From contig CAVTNM010000009.1 in assembly GCA_963736055.1 (NCBI GenBank), forward strand, positions 372,001 to 436,000: 64,000 bases of DNA. The letters are read 5' to 3'. A program made the translations under genes and the position numbers. The number at the start of each line of letters is the position of its first letter. Within the stretch, counting starts at the first letter, position 1. Below, one piece after another: positions 57,480-64,000 of this stretch. The notes below the pieces were generated by a model. It saw only the letters and a program-made list of their open reading frames with translations, searched no databases and was not told the DNA's origin. The stretch comes from AC-32 sp963736055 (GTDB taxonomy: Bacteria > Actinomycetota > Thermoleophilia > Gaiellales > Gaiellaceae).

Positions 57480-59699
57480 GTGACCCGACCGCTGTACTGG
57501 CTCGGGCGGTTTTCGGTGCGGCGGCGTTACGTCGTGCTGGCCGCGTGGATCGTGGGCGTGATCGCGCTAGGCGCCGGCGCGCACGCGATCGGGTCGATCA
57601 CGAGCGACAACCTGTCGCTTCCTGGCTACGACAGCCAGAAGGCCCAGGACCTGCTCACGCAGCGGTTCCCGGCCCAGGCGAACGGCGCGAACCCGGTCGT
57701 GCTCGAGGCGCCGAGCGGGAAGATCACCGACCCCGAGAACGCCGCCGCCGTCGACTCGACGGTCCAGGCGCTGCAGAAGGCGCCGCACGTCACGCAGGTG
57801 GTGAGCCCGCTGACGAGCGCCGGCAAGGCCCAGGTCAGCCGGGACGGGCGGATCGCGTACATCTCCGTGGTGCTGGACGTCTCCTCCGGAGACCTGACGG
57901 ACGGCGAGGCCCACGACGTGATCGACGCCACCGCGCCGGCCACGGATGCCGGGCTTCGAGTGGGTGTGGGCGGTTACCTCGGCACCGAGGTCTCCCAGGA
58001 GGGCACCGAGATCAGCGAGGTGATCGGCATCGCCGCCGCGATCGTCATCCTGCTGTTCGCCTTTGGCACCGCAGTCGCGATGTCGATGCCCATCGTGACC
58101 GCGATCCTCGGGCTCGTCGCCACGCTGAGCCTGATCACCGTTCTCGGCCATGCGGTTCAGGTTCCGAGCGTCAGTCCGACGCTGGCGACGATGATCGGGC
58201 TCGGCGTCGGGATCGACTACGCGCTCTTCATCGTCAGCCGCCACCGGCGCCAGCTCGCCGAAGGGCTCGAGGTGGAGGAGTCCGTCGCGCGAGCGGTGGC
58301 GACGGCCGGTGGCGCGGTCGTCTTCGCCGGTACCACGGTGGTGATCGCGCTCTGCTCGCTGGCGGTGGCCGGAATCCCCCTCGTCACCACTCTCGGCTTC
58401 ACCGCCGCGATCTCCGTCGCGGTCGCCGTGCTCGCCGCGACGACGCTCCTGCCGGCGATCCTGGGCATCCTCGGCCCGCGCATCAACTCGCTGCGCGTCC
58501 ACCTGCCCCACAGGTTCACGCACGAGGGCGGGGTTCACGGCTGGGCACGATGGGCTCGCGCGGTTTGCGGCCGGCCGTGGCTTGCGCTCGCGGCCGCTCT
58601 CGTGGTGCTGGGCGTGCTCGCCTCACCCATCCGCGACCTCACGCTCGGCCAGCAGGACGTCGCCTCCTACCCGAAGTCGACGACCGCACGCACCGCGTAC
58701 GACCTCCTCACCGAAGGCTTCGGCCCGGGGATCAACGGCCCGCTCCTGGTCGCCGTCAGCCTCGATCAACCCGCCTCGAGCCCGGATGACCCGCGCCTGC
58801 AGAAGCTCGACCAGGCGCTGAGCACGACCCCGGGCGTGCAGTCAGCCTCTCCTCCGCGGCTGAACTCCGACGGAACGGCCGCGACCATCAACGTCGTCTC
58901 GGCTTCCGGCCCCAACGCTGACGCGACCCGGTCGCTCGTCCGCAGGCTCCGCTCGACGACGATCCCGCAGGCGGTGCAGGGCGAAGGGATCCGCGCGGAC
59001 GTGGGCGGCCAGACTGCCGGCTACATCGACCTCGCGGACGCGATCAGCTCCAAGCTGCCGCTCGTGATCGCGGTGGTCGTGGCGCTCAGCTTCCTGGTCC
59101 TCATGGTGGCCTTCCGCTCGGTCCTGATCCCGCTCCAAGCCGCCGCGATGAACCTCGTCTCGGTGCTGGCGGCCTACGGGATCCTCACGGCGATCTTCCA
59201 CATCGGGCGCGGCAACCACCTGATCGGGCTGTCGCACACGATCCCGATCGTCAGCTACGTGCCGTTGATGCTGTTCGCGATCCTCTTCGGGCTCTCGATG
59301 GACTACGAGGTGTTCCTTGTGGCCCAGATCAAGGAGCACTACGTCGAGACGAAGGACAACCTCGGCTCGGTCATCGACGGCCTGGCGAACACCGGCAAGA
59401 TCATCACCTCTGCGGCGCTGATCATGTTCTTCGTCTTCTCGGCCTTCGTCGCCAACGGCGACCCGACCGTGAAGCAGTTCGGCATCGGCCTGGCCGCCGC
59501 GATCCTGATCGACTCCACGATCGTGCGCTGTCTGCTCGTCCCGGCGCTGATGGTGCTGACGGGAGACCGGAACTGGTGGCTCCCGGGCTGGCTCGACCGG
59601 ATCCTCCCGAAGGTGAGCATCGAGGGCGAGGGGTTCTTCGAGGACGAGGGGCCTCGAACCCCTCATGCGCCGCCGGCGACGGTGCCGCCCGCCACGTAG
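57480..59699 (+). CDS. MMPL-family RND transporter
   Basis: 739 residues. Two repeats, each a helix, an external domain and five further helices: IGVGIDYALFIVSRHRRQ-like block (LGVGIDYALFIVSRHRRQL) in the first and FGLSMDYEVFLVAQIKEHY in the second. These GxxxDYxxF motifs carry the proton relay Asp and Tyr. MMPL proteins export lipids or drugs in actinobacteria. The GTG start follows AGGAGGG. It converges on a hydrolase gene with a 1-base gap. Confidence 0.92.
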   Translation: MTRPLYWLGRFSVRRRYVVLAAWIVGVIALGAGAHAIGSITSDNLSLPGYDSQKAQDLLTQRFPAQANGANPVVLEAPSGKITDPENAAAVDSTVQALQKAPHVTQVVSPLTSAGKAQVSRDGRIAYISVVLDVSSGDLTDGEAHDVIDATAPATDAGLRVGVGGYLGTEVSQEGTEISEVIGIAAAIVILLFAFGTAVAMSMPIVTAILGLVATLSLITVLGHAVQVPSVSPTLATMIGLGVGIDYALFIVSRHRRQLAEGLEVEESVARAVATAGGAVVFAGTTVVIALCSLAVAGIPLVTTLGFTAAISVAVAVLAATTLLPAILGILGPRINSLRVHLPHRFTHEGGVHGWARWARAVCGRPWLALAAALVVLGVLASPIRDLTLGQQDVASYPKSTTARTAYDLLTEGFGPGINGPLLVAVSLDQPASSPDDPRLQKLDQALSTTPGVQSASPPRLNSDGTAATINVVSASGPNADATRSLVRRLRSTTIPQAVQGEGIRADVGGQTAGYIDLADAISSKLPLVIAVVVALSFLVLMVAFRSVLIPLQAAAMNLVSVLAAYGILTAIFHIGRGNHLIGLSHTIPIVSYVPLMLFAILFGLSMDYEVFLVAQIKEHYVETKDNLGSVIDGLANTGKIITSAALIMFFVFSAFVANGDPTVKQFGIGLAAAILIDSTIVRCLLVPALMVLTGDRNWWLPGWLDRILPKVSIEGEGFFEDEGPRTPHAPPATVPPAT

Positions 59700-59700
59700 A

Positions 59701-60555
59701 TCAGTCGCCGGTCGGCGCCAGCACGAACTCCGCCAGCAGCGGCCAGTACCGGTCGGGAACGTCCATCCAAGGGAAGTGGCCCGCCCCCTCGAGCACCTGG
59801 AGTTGTCCAATGCCCTCGGGCAGTGCGTCGACAATCTCGCGCGCGGCCGCCAGAGGGGTGATGGGATCGAGCTCACCGACGGACACGAGCGTCCGGCACT
59901 CGATCTCGGCCAGCTGATCGGTGACGTCGAACCCCCGCATCAGCTCGAGACCAGGAGCGTTCAGCTGCCGATTGACGAGCGTGCGAGCCCGCTCCTCGTT
60001 GCCCGGGACTCGAGGGCCGAACAGCTCCCAGCAGGGCGCCCACTCATCCGGAGTCACCGACACGCTGTCGCCGCCGTACACGCGCTCCACGACTGCGGCG
60101 ACCTCGTCTCCGCCGGCCCTGCGGAACTCCTCGACGACCCGGTTCAGGTCGAAACGGGCGTATGTGGACTGGAGCACAAGCGCACCGGGGTGGGCGGAGT
60201 GGCGCGCGGCGTAGGTCATCGCCACGTTCCCGCCGAGTGAGTGGCCGTAGACGATGGGCCGACCGATGCCGACCGCGTCGCAGAACAGGCGGACGTCGTC
60301 CGCGCAGAGCTCGAAGCTCCATGCCGCCGGGTCGCCCCACTCGGAGCGGCCGTGGCCGCGCAGGTCCAGGTAGACGACCTGCGCCACCTGCGCGAGCCGG
60401 GCGAAGTCAGGCTTGAGGTACGAGTGGTCGAAGCTGCCGGGGCCGCCGTGCAACAGGACGACCGTGGGCCGCTCCCGCATCGTCGGGCCGTCCGTCTCGA
60501 GGGCGGCGCCTTCGACGTCGAACCACAGCTGCGTCCCGTTGACCTCTACTCGCAT
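59701..60555 (-). CDS. Alpha/beta hydrolase, proline iminopeptidase-like
   Basis: 284 residues. The start VLLHGGPGSFDHSYLKP has the HGGPG motif of the prolyl aminopeptidase family. The nucleophile is in VYGHSLGGNVAM, the acid in GELDPITP and the His in GAGHFPWMD. The GTG-free ATG start has GGAGAGGGAG upstream. Substrate uncertain. Confidence 0.88.
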   Translation of the reverse strand: MRVEVNGTQLWFDVEGAALETDGPTMRERPTVVLLHGGPGSFDHSYLKPDFARLAQVAQVVYLDLRGHGRSEWGDPAAWSFELCADDVRLFCDAVGIGRPIVYGHSLGGNVAMTYAARHSAHPGALVLQSTYARFDLNRVVEEFRRAGGDEVAAVVERVYGGDSVSVTPDEWAPCWELFGPRVPGNEERARTLVNRQLNAPGLELMRGFDVTDQLAEIECRTLVSVGELDPITPLAAAREIVDALPEGIGQLQVLEGAGHFPWMDVPDRYWPLLAEFVLAPTGD

Positions 60556-60589
60556 CCGACTCCCTCTCCGCTACGGGGAAGATACGGCT

Positions 60590-61147
60590 ATGGACGTGCG
60601 AGCGGTCGTGCTCGTCGAAGGCCTCAGCGACCAGGCCGCGCTCGAGGCGCTGGCCGGGCGCCGCGGCCGGGATCTCCCCGCGGAGGGCATCTCCGTCGTA
60701 CCGATAGGCGGCGCGCAGTCGGTCGGGCGCTTCCTGGAGCGGTACGGCCCCGCCGGCCTCGACCTCAGGCTGGCAGGCCTGTGCGATGCCGGCGAGGAGG
60801 GCGAGTTCAAGCGGGGCCTCGAGCGGGCGGGCCTCGGCACCGACCTCACCCGCGCCGACCTGGAGCTGCTCGGCTTCTACGTCTGCGAGGCGGACCTGGA
60901 GGACGAGCTGATCCGCGCTCTCGGCGCCGCGACGGTGGAACAGGTCGTCGAGGCTCAAGGCGAGCTTCGAGCGTTCCGCACCCTCCAGAAGCAGGCGGCG
61001 TGGCGCGATCGACCCGTGGAGGAGCAGCTTCGGCGCTTCATGGGCAGCGGTGGTCGCCGGAAGATCCGCTACGGGCGCCTCCTCGTCGCGGCGCTCGATC
61101 TCAACCGAGTTCCCCGGCCGCTCGACCGGGTGCTTGCTCAGGTCTAG
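60590..61147 (+). CDS. Stand-alone TOPRIM-domain protein
   Basis: 185 residues. A TOPRIM-like core: AVVLVEGLSDQAALEALAG holds the Glu, LAGLCDAGEEGEFKRG the acidic DxG-type segment, and FYVCEADLEDELIRALG a further acidic loop, as in OLD-family nuclease C-termini. No ATPase domain is attached. It may cut or bind DNA, or be an inactive relic of an OLD-like nuclease. The ATG at 60590 is listed; GTG 60596 has a TACGGC box 7 bases upstream and is an alternative. The stop is shared via CTAG with the next gene. Confidence 0.72.
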   Translation: MDVRAVVLVEGLSDQAALEALAGRRGRDLPAEGISVVPIGGAQSVGRFLERYGPAGLDLRLAGLCDAGEEGEFKRGLERAGLGTDLTRADLELLGFYVCEADLEDELIRALGAATVEQVVEAQGELRAFRTLQKQAAWRDRPVEEQLRRFMGSGGRRKIRYGRLLVAALDLNRVPRPLDRVLAQV

Positions 61148-61933
61148 AGCTTCGCGTCCCAGCGGGTGGGATCGAACCCGAACGTCTCCACCAGGCTCTT
61201 GCTCGAGGCCGACACGGCCTCGGCACGTTCCTGGCTGTAAGTCCAGACGGTCTCGCAGGCCTTCGCGTCTCGCCGCTGGATCTCCACCGCCTCGGGCTGC
61301 TCCCGGTCGACGTAGTCGCAGGCGAAGTCTGCTGCCTCGAGGAAGTTCGGGCCCGTGTAGAGAACTGGACCGGCGCACCTCGGTCGGCTCGTACGCGACC
61401 GCCACGACCTCGTAGGTCGGCTGGCCGGGCACGACCGGGGCGACCACGGTCTCGACCTCGGCGTCCAGCGCCTCGTCGAGCTCGACGCCGTGCTGCTCGG
61501 CGAGCGCAGAAGCGAGCGCCACGCCGGAGAGATAGCCGCGCTCGACGAGCACCTCGCCGAGGCGGCGTCCGGGCCGTTCGCGCTGCTCGGCGAGACCCTT
61601 GTGCAGGGCCGAGTCGGTCAGGAACCCCTGTTGGACGAGAACCTTGCCAAGGGGACGCCAGCCGTCCTGCGTTCGCGGCTCGACACGAACGGTCCCGCGC
61701 GCGGCCTCCGGCTCGGCGCCGTGCGCCGTTCGGAGCTCCACGCCGTGCTGCTTCGCGAGCGCCTGCGCGAGCGCGACGCTCGTGAGACAGCTGCGGATGA
61801 CCAGGATCTGGCCCAGCAGGCGTCCGGTCTGCCGCTGTTCCTCGAGCGCGTGCTCGAGGTCGTTCGCCGCGAGCAGACCCTCCTCGACGAGAAGCGTCCC
61901 GAGTGGACGCCAGGGAAAGTACGTCTGGTTCAT
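61144..61933 (-). pseudogene. Tandem MshEN (GspE/PilB N-terminal) domain protein, one-base frameshift
   Basis: Two tandem MshEN-like domains: PLGTLLVEEGLLAANDLEHA to LAKQHGVEL, and PLGKVLVQQGFLTDSALHKG to LAEQHGVEL. These domains bind c-di-GMP in some type II secretion and pilus ATPases. The frame then shifts near 61370; with one G removed the protein continues VLYTGPNFLEAADFACDYVD and ends FDPTRWDAKL at 61144, about 262 residues. No ATPase domain follows, so it may be a stand-alone nucleotide sensor. Confidence 0.72.
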
Positions 61934-61984
61934 CCCATCGAATATCGGCTCGACCGGGCGAAACGATGAGAACGTGTTGCGCGG

Positions 61985-62686
61985 CTACGTGAACGCGTTG
62001 ACCGCTCGCGCGACGATCAGGCCGAAGAGCGCGAGGGCCACAGTCGCCTGCACGATCATCGTGTACTTGGCGCGGTGCGTGAACGGCATCGCGTCGGTGG
62101 GGCTGAACGCGGTCGCGTTGGTGAAGCCGAGGTGCAGGTAGTCGAGGAAGACGGGCCTCCAGCCCGGCGGGGCAAGCTCGGGGCTCATGTGCTGGGGGAA
62201 GGCGAAGTCGACCGGTTCGGGATGCCGGGTGCGCGCGATCGGACCCCCGCTGTCGATCAGCCAGTACAGGAGGGCGAACGAGATGTTGTTGCCTAGCCAG
62301 ACTACGCCCCCCGACGCGAGGAGCTCGCTGGGCGAGTTGGTCACGCCGATCCCTTTGATCAGGTCGTAGACGAGCAGCACGGTCGACCACAGCGCCGCCG
62401 CTACGAGCACGGCAACGAGAGTGACCGCAATGCGGTGCAACCACACCCCGTGCTTGGCGACCGTGCCCGGGTGGCCGGCGATCAGGATGAGTAGCAGCAC
62501 GGCTTCGATCGCCGGTACGAGCCAGACCACGCGAACCGCGCCCTGATTCGGCAGCCAGACGCGTAGGGCGACATTCAGCCCCATGAAAGCGAGCAAGGCG
62601 ATCGCGGGGGGCCAGCGTGACTCGCCGAGCTGCAGCTGTTCGATGTGCTCGCCGGCCGGTGCGACTCGGGTCGCGGTCCCACTCAC
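61985..62686 (-). CDS. Membrane protein, DUF1345-like
   Basis: 233 residues with about five hydrophobic helices. The region VFLDYLHLGFTNATAFSPTD resembles the DUF1345 core, which is found in some membrane proteins of unknown role. GTG 62686 is taken as the start; the evidence for it is weak. It lies between the MshEN gene and the flavoprotein gene. Confidence 0.6.
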   Translation of the reverse strand: MSGTATRVAPAGEHIEQLQLGESRWPPAIALLAFMGLNVALRVWLPNQGAVRVVWLVPAIEAVLLLILIAGHPGTVAKHGVWLHRIAVTLVAVLVAAALWSTVLLVYDLIKGIGVTNSPSELLASGGVVWLGNNISFALLYWLIDSGGPIARTRHPEPVDFAFPQHMSPELAPPGWRPVFLDYLHLGFTNATAFSPTDAMPFTHRAKYTMIVQATVALALFGLIVARAVNAFT

Positions 62687-62819
62687 GAGCGGATCGTCGC
62701 ATACGGCAGCCCGGCCGCCCGGAGCCCGCAAAACGATTCTCAGCCTCGGCTGCATCCTCTTCCTCGGAACCGTGATCTGGCTCGCGACGCTCCCGGTACA
62801 GCTCTCGGGCTGACGTGCG

Positions 62820-63950
62820 TCAGCGGTCGAACCAGCGGGCCCGGCGGCTAGCGCCGAAGTGCGTCTTCTCGGCGACGAGCTCGACCGACGGCTCCTGGAA
62901 GGTCCCGGTCGGTTTCGGTCCCGAGAGGAAGTCGACGTCCACCCGGCCGATCCGGCCGGCGCCGAACTCGATGTAGCAGGAGCCCCGCCCTTCGTATCCC
63001 GACGGCTGCTCGCTGTCCTGCGATCGCGCCACAAGCGTGGCTGCCACGACCCGTGCCGCGCCTTCCGAGAACACACCCGCCTTCGGGACGCCCACGGTCG
63101 CGACATCCCCGACGGCGTACACGCCCGGGAAACGGGTCGCGAGCGTTCGCGAGTCCACGGGCACGTAACCCTCCTCGGCCATTCCGCTCGCGAGCACGAC
63201 ATCGGGCGCACGGTGCTTCGGGACACCGAGGAAGAGGTCGTACGGCAGCTCGGAGCCGTCGTCGAGCACGGCGACGCCACGCGCCGGGTCGACCGAGCTC
63301 ACGCGGTGATTGGGGATGAACTCGATCCCGCGCTCCTCGAACGCGGCGAGCAGGGCGGCCGAGGTGTCCGGCGACGGCGGGACCGGTGAGCCCAGCGGCA
63401 TCACGAACGAGATCTCGCAGTCGCCGCGGATGCCTCGTTCGGACAGGTAGTCGTGCAGGAGCAGCGCGGCCTCGCTCGGCGCAGGCGGGCACTTGAAGGG
63501 CGCGCCGCACACGCCGACGATCGCGCGGCCGCTCGTGAACGTGGGCAGCACCTCGCGCAGCCGCTCGGCGCCGGCGAGCGAATAGAACTCTCCCGCCTCG
63601 GCGAGCCCCGGTGTTGCGTCGAAGTCGTAGTCGGCGCCCAGCGCCACGACCAGGACGTCGGCCTCGTGCTCGCCGGTATCGGTGGTCACATGCCGCGCCC
63701 CCGGGTCGATGGCGGTGATCGTCTCGCGCAGAAACCGAACACCCGGCTTGGCAAAGTCGGCGTATGGGAGGCGAACGGCAGCGGGCTCCTCACGCCCGAA
63801 CATCACGTCCAGCTTCGAGTAGCCGAAGACAAAGGCGTCGCTTTGGTCGATCAGCGTGACGCCTGCGTCGTCGCCCAGCGTCTCGGACAGGACGGTCGCG
63901 AGCTCTAGACCGCCGAAGCCCGCTCCGAGGATGAGGACACGCGCCTGCAC
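62820..63950 (-). CDS. Sulfide:quinone oxidoreductase-like FAD protein
   Basis: 376 residues. The FAD motif is VLILGAGFGGLELATVL; a Cys pair in VGVCGAPFKCPPAPSE lies where SQR-family proteins have a redox Cys; a second FAD site is GVYAVGDVATVGVPKAG. It may oxidise sulfide or act as an NADH-type quinone reductase. The GTG start is fixed by a TAGGCT box 6 bases upstream. Confidence 0.85.
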   Translation of the reverse strand: MQARVLILGAGFGGLELATVLSETLGDDAGVTLIDQSDAFVFGYSKLDVMFGREEPAAVRLPYADFAKPGVRFLRETITAIDPGARHVTTDTGEHEADVLVVALGADYDFDATPGLAEAGEFYSLAGAERLREVLPTFTSGRAIVGVCGAPFKCPPAPSEAALLLHDYLSERGIRGDCEISFVMPLGSPVPPSPDTSAALLAAFEERGIEFIPNHRVSSVDPARGVAVLDDGSELPYDLFLGVPKHRAPDVVLASGMAEEGYVPVDSRTLATRFPGVYAVGDVATVGVPKAGVFSEGAARVVAATLVARSQDSEQPSGYEGRGSCYIEFGAGRIGRVDVDFLSGPKPTGTFQEPSVELVAEKTHFGASRRARWFDR

Positions 63951-63956
63951 CGCGTG

Positions 63957-63962
63957 AGCCTA
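63957..63962 (-). promoter_or_regulatory. Leaderless -10 box of the SQR-like gene
   Basis: TAGGCT on the minus strand, 6 bases before the GTG. Confidence 0.6.
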
Positions 63963-64000
63963 GCGCGGGCGATGCCGCCCGCCCGACCAGATAGCCGAAG

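Overview
The window is high-GC, gene-dense bacterial DNA. Gene content and order point to an Actinomycetota chromosome, probably of the Thermoleophilia (Gaiellales/Solirubrobacterales type). The evidence is a ruvC-ruvA-ruvB / yebC / pdxT / pdxS neighbourhood, a ClpS-DUF2017 pair beside a short primary sigma factor, a patatin-related protein of the actinobacterial DUF3376 type, Rpf-like transglycosylase and MMPL genes. Many genes have a TANNNT -10 box only 6-8 bases before the start codon, so they should be read from leaderless mRNAs. The class assignment is inference; no rRNA is present.

Layout. 0-3 kb: a partial methyltransferase and a membrane sulfatase. 3-8 kb: bifunctional rel, a strongly structured non-coding block with a rod-like plus-strand hairpin (5479-5650), two coupled micro-genes and recJ. 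8-12 kb: a small membrane gene, an ArsR/SRPBCC operon with a tandem palindromic operator, and ruvCAB. 12-20.8 kb: an accessory island between ruvC and yebC, made of single unrelated genes separated by copies of a 28-bp repeat. 20.9-26 kb: yebC, pdxT, a response regulator/histidine kinase pair and pdxS. 26-31 kb: patatin-like protein, membrane protein and a three-domain cell-wall hydrolase, then a ferritin-like gene. 31-37 kb: cNMP-binding protein and FAD oxidoreductase, a frameshifted secreted protein, a flippase-like membrane protein with a degenerate kinase domain, and polyphosphate glucokinase. 37-42 kb: ferritin-like protein, MerR-Mop regulator and modABC, then cupin and EamA transporter genes. 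43-47 kb: copper-storage protein, a CAU tRNA, a cupredoxin lipoprotein, YjbQ, DUF2017, clpS, sigma factor and an Rpf-like protein. 47-64 kb: MFS transporter, two sulfotransferases, several single-gene enzymes and regulators, P450, MMPL transporter, hydrolases, a TOPRIM protein, a tandem MshEN protein and an SQR-like flavoprotein.

Functional groups. Core functions are recombination (recJ, ruvABC), stringent response (rel), PLP synthesis (pdxS, pdxT), regulated proteolysis (clpS) and transcription (sigma factor). Accessory functions are cell-envelope chemistry (sulfatase, sulfotransferases, muramidase/NlpC protein, flippase), metal handling (molybdate uptake, Csp-like copper protein, cupredoxins, ferritin-like proteins) and small-molecule detoxification (epoxide hydrolase, P450, cupins, VOC protein).

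Quality note. Five genes (near 31370, 33985, 39840, 41525 and 61370) each carry a net gain of one base in frame. They look otherwise intact, so residual insertion errors in the assembly are a likely explanation.
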